From positions 9,673,201-9,737,200 of the forward strand of contig NC_092670.1 of NCBI RefSeq assembly GCF_964355755.1: DNA of 64,000 nucleotides, given 5' to 3'. The notes under the pieces are model-generated. The model had not been told where the DNA came from. It worked only from the letters and a program-made list of their open reading frames with translations, and made no database searches. Each line of letters starts with the position of its first letter. The stretch's first letter is position 1. The DNA is from Antedon mediterranea (taxonomy: Eukaryota; Echinodermata; Crinoidea; Comatulida; Antedonidae). A program made the position numbers and the translations under genes. Below, piece by piece: positions 1 to 10,130 of the stretch.

Positions 1-650
1 GATATTAAATTATAGTTGACATTATGCGTTGCTGCTCAAATTTAATTTAGTTTATTAAGTTTATAAATATATTCTTAATTTCATTTTTTTTGCATGGAGT
101 TTAATACCTTGTATTATATATTTTCAGGTTTTTCTTTTTGCTGTATTTCTTGTTATTCAAATAAAATAATATGAACCCAACAGTGCTTTGCCGTTTCTTT
201 TTGTGACATCCGACCATGCCCGTATTACTACAACTGGATGAAGACAAGCCGATAGTCAAGAAGATACACCAGAAGATTCAAAACGGAGAACAGAAGCAAG
301 CGGACTGTTGTTTGAACATTCATCATCGGTAATTTCTCGCAAATTTTGAATCCTTTTTTAACGTTTGAACATTCATCGTTTTTTCCCGTAAATGTTGAAC
401 CATTTGAACGTTAATTGTTGAACCATTTGAACGTTAATTGTTTGAACATTCATCATTTTTAATTTTGTAACTTTTTGAATGTTGTTTGTACATTTGAACA
501 TTGTTGAACACTCAAACGTTGAGCATTTCGATTTGTTTTAATTAGTTCTTGGATACGAAGCATTTAGGGTGAGTCAAAACCATTTTGATTTTTTAATTGT
601 GACCTTGAGTGAAAAGTGAGAGTTTATATATATAAATAATATTATAAAGT
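1..650. other. AT-rich leader with GTTTGAACATTCATC repeats
   Basis: No gene is recognised. The motif TTTGAACATTCATC and the related AACCATTTGAACGTTAATT recur several times between about 310 and 520, the latter twice in tandem. An AATAAA lies near 162. The stretch sits directly upstream of a Gag-like reading frame, so it could be the decayed LTR and leader of that retroelement, but no matching second LTR was identified. Confidence 0.3.
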
Positions 651-1340
651 ATGGTTGACGTTGATAACGAAGTAATTGTAAATGAGCCGGTCCAACCTCA
701 ACCCGTGCCCCATCTACGACAAACAGATGTTCTTCCTAAAAGATACGACGGTTCCATCACCGATCATCACCAATTTAGTGCACACTATCTATCATTTACT
801 GACTACCTTGAGGCCCACACCCTAGAAAACTCCGAAAATAATGCCCAATTACTAAACGTAGCCTTCAGGGCCAAGCCAGGCTCTGGATCGAAGGGAAACA
901 ATTCGAATCCCTGAGAACACAATTTATTAACCGTTTTAGCAAAAATAAATCCATTTACGCCCATATAAGAGTATGATTTGATCACATATAACACTGACGA
1001 CAAGGCCGAAAAACATCTGACCAGGATTAAACAAGCCGCCGATAGAATAGGCTATGCAGACCAACAAATAAATTTCAACTCTCCCACCCAAATGTAGGGC
1101 AGACGTAGCTATGTCTATCCCGATTAATGCTACACTAGACAACATTGTTACTTGTGCACAAAATTACTTAGATCTTTCTGTGGATAATTCCCCACGGGAA
1201 GTTTCTTTTAACATCAAGGAAACAAATAGTCTTGAATTATTACAACACAAAATAAATTCCCTTAAAGTGAACCTAGCCACAGCAAAACGTTCCATTAACG
1301 ACGATACAACTCGACGCTCATGTTCCCCCAGTCGCAATTA
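651..1340 (+). pseudogene. LTR-retrotransposon Gag remnant, first copy
   Basis: The frame opens with MVDVDNEVIVNEPVQPQP and continues in broken pieces through text also found in the two other Gag copies of this window. The order is a proline-rich N-terminus, a Gag-like helical region (LxGxAxxW type, RLWIEGKQF in the sister copy), then a region ending in TAKRSINDDTTRRS. It is interrupted by frameshifts near 860 and 1065, and short stretches present in the next copy are missing. At about 1350 the sequence restarts with the same MVDVDN segment, so two Gag copies lie head to tail. No protease, reverse transcriptase or integrase frame follows. It is a dead fragment of a Ty3-like or related LTR element; the clade is not resolved. 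Confidence 0.6.
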
Positions 1341-1349
1341 TTCCCCAAT

Positions 1350-2208
1350 ATGGTTGACGTTGATAACGAAGTAATTGTAAATGAGCCCGTCCAACCTCAT
1401 CCCGTGCCCCATCTACGACAAACAGATGTTCTTCCTAAAAGATAAGACGGTTCCATCACCGATCATGACCAATTTAGTGCACACTATCTATCATTTACTG
1501 ACTACCTTGAGGCCCACACCCTAGAAAACCCCGAAAATAATGCCCAATTACTAAACGTCATAAGTATTTTGAAACGTAGCCTTCAGGGCCAAGCCAGGCT
1601 CTGGATCGAAGGGAAACAATTCAAATCCCTGAGAATACAATTTATTAACCGTTTTAGCAAAAATAAATCCATTTACGCCCATATAAGAGTATGATTTGAT
1701 CACATATAACACTGAAAAACATCTGACCAGGATTAAACAAGCCGCCGATAGAATAGGCTATGCAGACCAACAAATAAAAAACAAATTCATTTCAACTCTC
1801 CCACCCAAATGTAGGGCAGCCGTAGCTATGTCTATCCCAATTGATGCTACACTAGACAACATTGTTACTTGTGCACAAAATTACTTAGATCTTTCTGTGG
1901 ACGATTCCCCACGGGAAGTTTCTTTTAACATCAAGGAAACAAATAGTCTTGAATCATTACAACACAAAATTAATTCCTTTAAAGTGGACCTAGCCACAGC
2001 AAAACGTTCCATTAACGACGATACAACTCGACGCTCACGTTCCAGTCTGAGTCCATACAAACCCCGCTTCCAAAACCCACCTACCCCTATATATAGACAA
2101 CCTCCCCCAACTTGTTATTTTTGTTATTTTTTGGTCACATACAAAGACACTGCCAACAAAGAAACCGTTCTTATGGAAATTATACCCCACCATTACCCTA
2201 GCCAGTGA
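1350..2208 (+). pseudogene. LTR-retrotransposon Gag remnant, second tandem copy
   Basis: This repeats the preceding fragment but is more complete: it adds FKRSLQGQARLWIEGKQF and an intact run through the middle (open frame 1696-2208, 170 aa). The C-terminal part has a basic, serine/arginine-rich stretch followed by CYFC, the first half of a CCHC zinc knuckle. The second half is damaged here but readable in the copy near 9,740 (CGKPGH then RHC). The knuckle and the order of parts support a retrotransposon nucleocapsid protein. Stop codons near 1443 and frameshifts near 1710 show it is not functional. Confidence 0.65.
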
Positions 2209-2480
2209 CCCATGCAGCTTGCGATGCACAAAGGGGTTGCAGAAATTCCCCATCAAGGGATTATGAGGGCCAGGCTCGACCGCCATTTACAAAACGAGCA
2301 TAAAATAGTGCAACAGCTGCACAGGCATTTACTGAACTGCCATAAATTAAAATCTAGTGAGGCCAGGGGCCTCAGTGACCTGTGCAGCTTGAGACGCACA
2401 AAGGGTTGCAGAAATTCCCGATCAAGGGGTGCGGGCTTAGAGGGCCAGGCTCGACCGCCATTTACAGAACGAGCATAAAA
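2205..2480 (+). repeat. Imperfect tandem duplication downstream of Gag
   Basis: The segment beginning CAGCTTGCGATGCACAAAGG and running to a CGAGCATAAAATA end (2212-2310) is repeated at 2377-2481. The spacer includes GCCAGGGGCCTCAGTGACC. The same segment also follows the Gag copy at about 9,830-9,905, so it belongs to the retroelement rather than to this locus. No conserved protein domain was recognised in it. Confidence 0.55.
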
Positions 2481-2544
2481 TAATAAAAGGTATAATAGCA
2501 AACAGTATCTTAATGTTATGATAAAAATGATCAAAAAAGACATC

Positions 2545-2745
2545 TTTACCCCGCGAGATTACGTTGTTGTCATGGAGAACGCCATACCATGTTATTCTCA
2601 ATTAAATCATGAACAGTTTAGAAAACTTACTGGAAGCTATACCTGTCGGTATAAGGCCAGGAAAAAAATCAGGAGATCCAACTGTTCACAATTTGAGAGC
2701 GTTGGAGTATACCACCAATTATCCATAGAAATCACAACAATGGTC
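2545..2745 (+). pseudogene. Transposon-derived protein fragment (YSQLNHEQF module)
   Basis: The frame reads TPRDYVVVMENAIPCYS then QLNHEQFRKLTGSY. After a frame change it resembles RPGKKSGDPTVHNLRAL, which is clearer in the sister copy at 15,060-15,210. That copy is preceded by VAGHTQMEVDSM. The combination GHTxxEVDSM, then PRDY, then RPGKKxGDPTV resembles the C-terminal part of uncharacterised transposon-derived animal proteins. The similarity is from memory of such sequences, so the family is not named. Confidence 0.4.
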
Positions 2746-2755
2746 AGCAATACAT

Positions 2756-3420
2756 CGTCGTTTGTACAGTAACAGAGGCGTCTAGGCTCGTAGAGGTGAC
2801 CCTGGAAAACAAGGCTATTGATGTTCTGAGAGATAACAACAAGCAGAAACGTATGCAGGAGATGGGCAGGGACCACTCCAAGGCGAAGATGCCGCCAAAG
2901 ACGAAGGGAAATTTTGGCGACTTCAAGGAAGATGCTCCAGATCAGCTTCCAATGCCCATCGTGAAGGTCTCCACTGATGCCAACGGGAAGAAGAGGATAT
3001 AAATTCATATGGCCATAGCTTGCACATATCGAAACAGCGAGGAGGTGTTGGCTTCGGAAGGATTATGCCTTCGGACCGTGCGAGCTGCAATTATGCCGTT
3101 TTCGGCCTCGAGAAATATGATGGCGAGACACTGCATAATCGAGGAAGAGGACGAAAACACAAACGACCAGATGTTGGACCGGATATCAAAACTTCCCTTT
3201 TACTCGGTTGAAGAAGATGCGCACATGCTCTACTTCTTCCGCAACAAGGATAAAAGGTGTTACAGCTGTGGTGACGATACCATGCGGCCAAACAGTTCAG
3301 GCAATGGATAGAGATCCTGAATGTCATGGATGTTTCCAGGTGGAAGAACGAAAACAAGTGCTTACAAAGGCCATTGAGAGCACCACATATCTCTTTACAC
3401 ATGGACTTTTAAAGATGATA
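2756..3420 (+). pseudogene. Recurrent module 'LENKAID', most complete copy
   Basis: The best frame reads VVCTVTEASRLVEV, then LENKAIDVLRDNNKQKRM, MGRDHSKAK, QLPMPIV, GKKRI, stop, HMAIACTYRNSEE, AAIMPFSASRNMM and NDQMLDRISKLPFYSVEEDA, ending near a CYSCG. Further copies lie at 6031-6440, 7021-7200, 13,560-13,945 and 16,160-16,548, each with different lesions. No known domain was recognised. Segments between copies are conserved at the amino-acid level, suggesting it once encoded protein. The module follows the YR core in two copies, so it may be the C-terminal part or a neighbour of that recombinase. Confidence 0.45.
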
Positions 3421-3429
3421 TGAAATGAT

Positions 3430-3822
3430 TTTGAAAATTTAAATAAATTAGTGTTTATGAATCTGTCTAATGTAAATAACTAACACACCAGAAATTAGGT
3501 TTAAATACCTCATAAAACTCGAAAAATAAACAAATTAAGTTTTAAAGAAAATCCTCCGGAAAATGGCCGACCAACTTGCACGCCATATTGGTTTTCACGA
3601 TCGCTCTAAACACACGTACGTCCGATCGCTTAGCTGATTTGAAATACCCGCGGTAGTAGCCACGGCAGCCGTTGTTATGTGATTGGTTACTCTTTTTCAA
3701 CCCAGCGAATCGTAATTGGTTGATTTCATGCACTTTGACAGAGACACAGAGAGCTTGACGTTTCATGCATGACGACGAAAACAACATGTGCGACACAATC
3801 TCACCATCATTATTTTCGCAAG
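3430..3822 (+). promoter_or_regulatory. Candidate promoter and 5' region of the THAP gene
   Basis: The 280 bp upstream of the THAP start codon are richer in GC and CpG than the surroundings (for example CACGATCG, CGTACGTCCGATCG, CCGCGG). They contain two ATTGG (inverted CCAAT) elements near 3680 and 3716. This is consistent with a housekeeping-type promoter. The first part, 3430-3540, is AT-rich and shows nothing recognisable. Confidence 0.35.
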
Positions 3823-4867
3823 ATGCCGAGTGCTTGTTGTATCGGTGGATGTAACCGGACTGGATCAACACACCCAAATGTTTCTTTTTTTTTATTCCCC
3901 GACAAGTTAAAACGCAGTGAAACGTTTAATAAATGGACTGAATTTGTTAAGTTAACTAGAAAGGGGTATGTGTGGAAGCGGACTAACAGAATATGTAGCG
4001 CCCATTTTTTAAACGCGGACATCGACAATTGTTTCCATATTTCTGAAATGAAGAAGACGGGGGTGGTGGTAAAGCCGAGACTAAAAACGGATGCTTACCC
4101 CACCATAAAAGCTCCGGTAAGTGAGGAAGAAGGCCTACCACCCCAACCCAAAAAAACGGAAAGTGCGGCCTCGGACTGCGGCGTGTCGAAGACGCGAGGT
4201 TGAAAGGGTAAGAAATATTTTTATAAATTAAAATCCCCTGCGTGGACGGTTGCCTACGTATGTAACGTTGTCGTTCAAATCTAGGCCTAGCCTGATTATG
4301 CTATCATAATCGTTCGATTTAGTTTATGAAAATAATAATAAAATATTTAAATTAAAATATTTCCTTTTAAATCTGTGGGCCCAGAGGCCCAGACTATCTA
4401 GGTAACTATTATAGGTCCTCGTTGGTGAACCATTATACATAGGCCTATTATTACTATTAGGCCTAGTGTAACCAGGGATTTGTCCTGGTGTAACACTCTG
4501 ACCATCAGGTAAACAACCCTTCAATCACTATTTCTCCCTACTCCATCTATTAACATTCCTAGTGGTTTCTTCCTATCTCTAAGTACTCTTTTTTTACTGG
4601 CCTAAAACCCACATCCTTAATCAATTAGTGTTTCCTCATCATCATCAAGGAATGTTCCCCCAGGCTTGGTATGTTAGTTTTAACAAAAACCTAAACCACC
4701 TTGGCGTTAAAAAAAATAAATGTTTAGATGGTTAGTTTACGAATGCCCTCGTAAGAGAACTAAACGATGCCAAACAAGAACTGATGGAAACAAAAAAGCA
4801 ACTCTGCCAGCTGATAGGCGATGTTGAATCAAAAACAAAGGAATGGGAGAGAGAAAGACAGAATTGA
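3823..4867 (+). CDS. THAP-domain and coiled-coil protein, two exons
   Basis: Exon 1 is 3823-4116 and exon 2 is 4736-4867, joined by a GT-AG intron in phase 0, giving about 141 aa. Exon 1 is one complete THAP zinc finger: Cys at residues 5, 6 and 10 (C-x4-C type start), the invariant FP motif, Trp38, the CSAHF box with Cys57 and His60, and a degenerate AVPTIF-type end (AYPTIK). THAP domains bind DNA and occur in P-element-like transposases and host transcription factors. Exon 2 encodes a heptad-rich coiled coil (LVRELNDAKQELMETKKQ) and then stops at TGA. The coding potential continues after that stop in a shifted frame and matches the MAQAQV coiled-coil family seen elsewhere, so the gene may be truncated. 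The start is the ATG directly before PSACCIGGC. THAP identity is firm; an intact gene is less certain. Confidence 0.7.
4117..4735 (+). other. Intron of the THAP gene
   Basis: The donor is GTAAGTG after AAAGCTCCG and the acceptor is TTAG before TTTACGAATGCC. The interior is AT-rich with GGCCTAG-type repeats and shows no gene. Confidence 0.45.
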
Positions 4868-5078
4868 TGTTTGTAATGGAAAAAGAGAAAAAAAAATGTA
4901 CAAAGATTTAACTCTGCGAATGAAGACTAAAAATAAAAGACTTGCTAGAGAAACAAGAACTTTAAAAGGACAAATGCAAAGACGAGCTGGAGCGATTTTT
5001 TATCTGGAAAGAAGATTAGCGGAAGGAGAAGAACATCTGTGTATAGAACCAGATGAAGAAATTGTATATATTGATTAA
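4821..5078 (+). pseudogene. Coiled-coil module with acidic tail
   Basis: The frame contains EKKMYKDLTLRMKTKNKRL, QMQRRAGAIFYLERRL and the tail PDEEIVYID, then a stop. It overlaps the end of THAP exon 2 in another frame, with an A9 run at 4888-4896 where a slip would join the two. Related copies are at 5454-5560, 14,195-14,482, 16,865-17,086, 20,227-20,430 and 21,437-21,637. The protein is strongly charged and helical, probably a dimerising coiled coil. No enzymatic domain is visible. Confidence 0.5.
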
Positions 5079-5079
5079 C

Positions 5080-5450
5080 CAACTGAGTTTGTTTGAAGCA
5101 GATTATCGGTTGGTAGGGAAATATATCCAGCGTATTCAGCTGTTTGCCAAGACGGTGGAGGAGGATGAATATTTTGCCTTCACTGATGTCAAAGGCAAAA
5201 GCTGACCTCTGCCTTTGAAAAACGTCTGAAAATTGTATGGAAAAGTGCTGGGAAGAACTCCAAATTTAGCTGTTCGCAGCTTAGAAAATTTTTCACAACT
5301 GCCGTCAAGACCCTATGGTGAGAGTGCCTTTGGCAGCTCATCTCACCCACCGACCATCCACAGCAGACAGACACTACTCATTACAACAAGGCAGGATGAG
5401 ATATTTTCATATAAATTTAGAATCACCGCGCAGGTATTTTCATTTATATA
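5080..5450 (+). pseudogene. Tyrosine-recombinase C-terminal fragment
   Basis: Broken frames read LSLFEADYRLVGKYIQRI, then VEEDEYFAFTDVKGK, KRLKIVWKSAGKNSKF, and finally AAHLTHRPSTADRHYSL. The last part fits the H-x2-H...Y end of a tyrosine recombinase, with the nucleophile Tyr in RHYSL. The SCSQLRKF stretch before it fits box II, with Gln in place of the usual His. Frame changes near 5200 and 5230 show decay. A near copy lies at 20,960-21,240. It resembles the integrases of Crypton-like or DIRS-like elements; which one is not settled. Confidence 0.5.
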
Positions 5451-5453
5451 ATT

Positions 5454-5560
5454 ATGATGGCACAAGCTCAAGTAATTATGTTTGTTATGGAAGAGAAATT
5501 TAAAAAATTGGAACGAGAAAAAAAAATGTATAAAGAGTTTAGTCTTCGGATGAAGAAGTG
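5454..5560 (+). pseudogene. Coiled-coil module start (MAQAQV type)
   Basis: ATGGCACAAGCTCAAGTAAT opens MAQAQVIMFVMEEKFKK and runs to about 5560, where it joins a YR fragment. The 80 bp before it (AGATATTTTCATATAAATTT and on) are also conserved before the copy at 20,227, so the leader travels with the module. Confidence 0.5.
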
Positions 5561-6060
5561 GCTTCTAGTTCTACATTTAAACGAGTCGCCCTATACGATA
5601 GTTTCAAGAGGTTTAAGAAATACCTGACCGACATGGATGGAAGGCTTTAGATAATCTGCGCAAGAGTGATGACGAAGACTTCATCTAGGATGAGTCGGAA
5701 TTTGTACGTGTCCGAGATTATATAATGATGCTGCTCGTATTAAATTCTGGCCAACGCAGCGGATGTCTTAAGAATCTCACTTAATATTCTAAATGCTGAG
5801 AAAAGAGGAACCCAGTGGATGATCCTAGCACCTTGACACAAGACTACGTCTACTAGTGGAGCAGCTAGGATCATCCATCCTCTTGGATGATGATTATCGT
5901 TTGGCTGAGAAATTTATCCAACGGATTCGGCCATGTGGTAATGAAGACGGTAAGACGCGTTACGCCTTCACTAATTTTGTGGAACTCTCCAGTTCTGTCA
6001 TTAGTAAACGACTGAAAACGGTTTGGGTAAGTGCAGGCAACAAGAGTAGGTTTAGCTGCT
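5550..6060 (+). pseudogene. Tyrosine-recombinase core fragment
   Basis: Pieces in several frames read FKRFKKYLTDMDG, EFVRVRDYIMMLLVLNSGQR-SGC-LKNLT (box I arginine in GQRSG), then APRHKTTSTSGAA, DYRLAEKFIQRIRP, TRYAFTNFVELSSS and SKRLKTVWVSAGNKSRFSC. This is the order expected for the catalytic half of a phage-integrase-type recombinase. At least three indels break it. A second copy follows at 6560-7060 with Ser replacing Arg in box I (DQSSG), so that copy is also catalytically dead. Confidence 0.5.
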
Positions 6061-6459
6061 GACGATGGTCAGCAATACGTCGTTGTTTGTACAGTAACAG
6101 AGGCGTCTAGACTCGTAGAGGTGACCCTGGAAAACAAGGCTATTGATGCCCTGGGAGATAACAACAAGCAGAAACGCATGCAGGAGATGGGCAAGGACCA
6201 CTCCAATGCGAAGATGCCGCTAAAGACGAAGGGCAGTGTTGGCGACTTTACGGAAGATGATCCATATCAGCTTCCGATGCCCATCGTGGAGGTCGCCACC
6301 GATGCCGAAGGGAAGAAGAGGATAAAGTTTCATATGGCCTTAGCTTGCATATATCGAAACAGCGAGGAGGAGGCATTGGCTCTGGAAGGAATATGCATTC
6401 GGACCGAAAATGGAAACGTTCGAGCTGCAAAACAAATAAAAAACAATGGAATAAAATAA
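6031..6459 (+). pseudogene. Recurrent module 'LENKAID', copy 2
   Basis: This copy is open for 142 aa, the longest uninterrupted run of the module: TVTEASRLVEV, ENKAIDALGDNNKQKRM, FTEDDPYQLPMPIVEV, CIYRNSEEEALALEG, then truncation into an A-rich sequence. It overlaps the last codons of the YR fragment in another frame. Confidence 0.4.
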
Positions 6460-6559
6460 TAATTACTAAAGATTTATTATTCTTATTGTACAACAAATTA
6501 AACATTTTGTATGATGTTTTTTTGTTCTTTCAGCTAAAACATCATCAGAAGAAGGGCCT

Positions 6560-7200
6560 TCTAGTTCTACATTTAAACGAGTCGCCCTATACGATAGTTT
6601 CAAGAGATTTAAGAAATACCTGACCGACATGGATGGAAGGCTTTAGATAATCTGCGCAAGAGTGATGACGAAGACTTCATCTGCGATGAGTCGGAATTTG
6701 TACGTGTCAGAGATTATATAATGATGCTGCTCGTATTAAATTCCGACCAAAGCAGCGGATGTCTAAAGAATCTCACTTGAAGTGATAATCTAAATGCTGA
6801 GAAAAGAGGAACCCAGTGGATGATCCTAGCACCTAGACACAAGACTACGTCTACTAGTGGAGCTGCTAGGGATCATCCTCTTGGATGATGATTATCGTTT
6901 GGCTGAGAAATTTATCCAACGGATTCAGCCATGTGGTAATGAAGACGCGTTACGCCTTCACTAATTTTGTGGAACTCTCCAGTTCTGTCATTAGCAAACG
7001 ACTGAAAACGGTTTGGGTAAGTGCAGGCAACAAGAGTAGGTTTAGCTGCCGACGATGGTCAGCAATACGTCGTCGTTTGTACAGTGACAGAGGCATCAAG
7101 GCCCGTAGAGGTGATCCTGGAAAACAAGGCTATTGATGTGCTGTGGTGGCGATACCATGCGGCCAAACGGTTCGCTATCAACACCAACGCCAGACGAGAA
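6560..7200 (+). pseudogene. Second YR core copy joined to a truncated 'LENKAID' module
   Basis: The segment from TAAAACATCATCAGAAGAAG onward repeats 5550-6100 with point changes and small indels, then passes at 7021 into the module. At about 7140 it breaks into unrelated text (WWRYHAAKRFAIN, then a proline-rich STPTPDEKALSPRT in another frame). Confidence 0.45.
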
Positions 7201-7389
7201 AGCATTATCTCCTAGAACCATTGCTTCAATTACGAACGACTCAAGCCATCATACGAAAAAATATAAAGAGAACAGCCTGTCTACATCTAGAAAATCTATA
7301 AATTTCATATAGCCATAGCTTGCACATATCGAAACAGCGAGGAGGATAGCTCCGAAAGGATGCATTCGGACCGAAAATGGAAACATTCA

Positions 7390-7879
7390 CTCTAGATCCC
7401 CATCACCTCACTCTAGATCCCCATCACCTCACTCTAGATCCCCATCACCTCACTCTAGATCCCCATCACCTCACTCTAGATCCCCATCACCTCACTCTAG
7501 ATCCCCATCACCTCACTCTAGATCCCCATCACCTCACTCTAGATCCCCATCACCTCACTCTAGATCCCCATCACCTCACTCTAGATCCCCATCACCTCAC
7601 TCTAGATCCCCATCACCTCACTCTAGAGATCCCCATCACTTCACTCTAGATCCCCATCACCTCACTCTAGATCCCCATCACCTCACTCTAGATCCCCAGC
7701 ACCTCACTCTAGATCCCCATCACTCACTCTAGATCCCCATCACTCACTCTAGATCCCCATCACCTCACTCTAGATCCCCATCACCTCACTCTAGATCCCC
7801 ATCACCTCACTCTAGATCCCCATCACCTCACTCTAGATCCCCATCACCTCACTCTAGATCCCCATCACCTCCCTCTAGA
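7390..7879 (+). repeat. 21-bp satellite, about 23 copies
   Basis: The unit is CTCTAGATCCCCATCACCTC plus A, repeated head to tail with few changes (a CTTCA variant at about 7640, CAGCACC at about 7697, and shortened 19-bp units at about 7720-7750). Because 21 is a multiple of three, the array is open in one frame as a heptapeptide repeat (LDPHHLT) and gives a 90-codon frame from 7377. Each unit contains a TCTAGA palindrome. I regard it as a minisatellite, not a gene. Confidence 0.9.
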
Positions 7880-8570
7880 ATAAATGAAAAAGATTCACCA
7901 TTAGATTGGCCATTTTTTTTAAAAGAGTATGGATACACTTTTCAGAGATGGGTCCATTTAACATCCCTAGAATGTTGTTGAGTGTTAGAATTCGATGCAG
8001 GGCTGCATCTGAATCTTTTAACCAAAGCACAATTTTGGATAAAATGTGAAAAAGAAAAAAATTGCAACACGCTCTACTGATATGACACTATGATAATATA
8101 GTTGTATAAATACTGTAAACCAATGTGTGCATATTCATGAATGATATTCACTGTTGCATGTTTCTGGTCAAAAGGGACACTTTATCAATGCAGGGCTGCA
8201 TCTGAATCTTCCAATCAAAGCATAATTTTGGATAAAATGTGAAAAAGAAAAATTAGTGGTACAACTGTATTGTTGTACTGTAGCAATTAAAACGTGGAAA
8301 AGATTGGTATTTCATTTACAGAAATATTGTGTGCTGTAGAATGCTCATGCAAGAAAGTGGAAATGGAAGTTCATTCAATTAAGAGATATTTTGTGAAATA
8401 AAAGTTGTTTTGAATGTTGGAGGTGTACCCTATGAGGAGTGAAAGTAAATGGAGACGACTTGATTTTCTGATTTCGGATGGGGGGGGGGGGGAGTAATAG
8501 TATCAAGTGCAAACTGTCGAATCAGTTTTCATCAGAAGTGGGTGAAGAAACTGTAGGGAAGACAATTACA
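7880..8570 (+). repeat. Direct repeat pair in AT-rich DNA, plus G-run
   Basis: The segment GATGCAGGGCTGCATCTGAA...TTTTGGATAAAATGTGAAAA occurs at about 7994-8060 and again at about 8188-8252. A G12 run is at 8481-8492. No coding signal was seen. Confidence 0.5.
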
Positions 8571-8577
8571 TTAAAAA

Positions 8578-8770
8578 ATGTGGAGGTTGACATGTTTAAT
8601 AATGTTAAACATTTACAATCAACAGATTTATCATGCCATACCTGATGTGGGCTACGCCCAAAACATGTCATATTATGTATATATTGAGGAAGTTTTAACT
8701 TGTTTGATTTTTATTTTTTCTACTGTTTTGCTGGTAAATGTCACCCAGACATCTGCAGAATGTTGCTCAA
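8578..8770 (+). repeat. Four-copy dispersed segment (TTAATAATGTTAAACATTTAC...)
   Basis: This segment begins with AATGTGGAGGTTGACATGTT and runs through CATACCTGATG...GCCCAAAACATGTCAT, a TATA run, and ATGTCACCCAGACATCTGCA. Copies are here and at about 10,140-10,365, 13,062-13,240 and 15,625-15,840. The first part may encode SVGKTITLKNVEVDMFNNVK in the copy at 15,600. No domain was recognised. Confidence 0.55.
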
Positions 8771-8779
8771 TGCAGGAGT

Positions 8780-8925
8780 AAACATCAATCTTCCAAACAA
8801 AGAAAGCCATACATTGATTATATCCGAGTTAAAGAAGAATTAAAGAAGATTCATTACTTTACCAATGGATGTGCAGGTCTATACAAAAATAAGTCCAATT
8901 TTAAAAACATGATTTTGATTTAGAT
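8780..8925 (+). pseudogene. Transposase-like fragment (HYFTNGCAG...YKNK)
   Basis: The frame reads KEELKKIHYFTNGCAGLYKNKSNFKN and then stops. It resembles the D-G-C-A-x-Q-Y-K-N-K core found in uncharacterised transposon-derived proteins of many invertebrates, here with Asn replacing the Asp. Related pieces at 13,310-13,350 and 15,910-15,960 read KKVHYFTHGCAGQF. It is a fragment only. Confidence 0.4.
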
Positions 8926-9177
8926 TCCGAGTGGAATTTTAATACAGTAAAACCTCCACACATTATATTACATGGTGGAAGACCCAAAACTGTAACAGGA
9001 ACAGAGTGAGCAAACCAGCATCAACAAGAAGAAAAGAAGCAGACTATAAAAACAAGAAAGAATTTATTAAAATAAAACAAGAGGAGACGAGGACAACCAG
9101 AAAATTATTGTTACAAGACGAGACAAGCAGAAATCTACTTTACAAGAAAACAAGCAGAAAACTGTTTTACAAGGAAA

Positions 9178-9905
9178 CAAGCCAGGCTCTGGATCGAAGG
9201 GAAACAATTCGAATCTCTGGAATCTCTGAAAACACAATTTATCAACCGCTTTAGCAAAAATAAATCCATTTATGCCCATATAAGAGAGTATGATTCGATC
9301 ACATATAACACTGGCGACAACGCCGAAAAACATCTGACCAGGATTAAACAAGCCGCCGATAGAATAGGCTATGCAGACCAACAAATAAAAAACAAATTCA
9401 TTTCAACTCTCCCACCCAAATGTAGGGCAGCCGTAGCTATGTCTATCCCAATTGATGCTACACTAGACAACATTGTTACTTGTGCACAAAATTACTTAGA
9501 TCTTTCTGTGGATGATTCCCCACGGGAAGTTTCTTTTAACATCAAAGAAACAAATAGTCTTGAATTATTACAACACAAAATAAATTCCCTTAAACTGGAC
9601 CTAGCCACAGCAAAACGTTCCATTAACGACGATACAACTCGACGCTCACGTTCCAGTCCGAGTCCATACAAACCCCACTTCCCAAACCCACCTACCCCTA
9701 GATACAGACACCTCCCCCAACTTGGTATTTTTGTGGAAAGCCAGGTCACATACAAAGACACTGCCAACAAAGAAACCGTTCTTATGGAAATTATACCCCA
9801 CCATACCCATTACCCTAGCCAGTGACCCATGCAGCTTGCGACGCACAAAGGGGTTGCAGAAATTCCCCATCAAGGGGTGCGGGCTTAGAGGGCCAGGCTC
9901 GAGAG
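9178..9905 (+). pseudogene. LTR-retrotransposon Gag remnant, third copy
   Basis: It starts inside Gag at ARLWIEGKQF-like text and continues through FINRFSKNKSIYAHI, AEKHLTRIKQAADRIGYADQ and SIPIDATLDNIVTCAQNYLD to a basic, proline-rich region. The zinc knuckle is readable as CGKPGHIQRHC with Trp where the first Cys is expected. The same short duplicated segment that follows copy 2 follows here. The upstream border (9,010-9,170) is a purine-rich stretch with repeats of ACAAGACGAGACAAGCAGAA type. Confidence 0.6.
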
Positions 9906-9906
9906 A

Positions 9907-10130
9907 ATGACCATAGCGTCATATCATGTTAACAACATTACTTCATCGGCATCGATGACATTGTTAGCTACCGAACCAAACACAAAAGTGTTCACAACAC
10001 ACGCGGAAACGAAAACCAAAATGGTTCGCTTAACTGACAAATCAAAGGTATATCAAAGGACAGCATTATATCAAGGTCAAACTGTGGAATCCGTTTTCGT
10101 CAGAAGTGGATGAAGAAAGTGTAGGGAAGA
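9907..10130 (+). pseudogene. Dispersed segment encoding LTDKSKV...SVGKTITL
   Basis: It is shared with 15,448-15,625, where it is ATGACCATAGCGTCATATCA onward. Frames read MTIASYHVNNITSSASM and, after shifts, SSEVDEESVGKTITLK. The function is unknown; it looks like part of the same mosaic element family as its neighbours. Confidence 0.3.

Noticed and set aside
7377-7649. 90-codon frame as a real histidine-rich protein
   Set aside because: It consists almost wholly of the satellite; the period of 21 keeps it open by arithmetic.
7390-7879. Evenly spaced repeats resembling a CRISPR array
   Set aside because: The 21-bp units are directly adjacent with no unique spacers, and the window is eukaryotic. 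It is a minisatellite.
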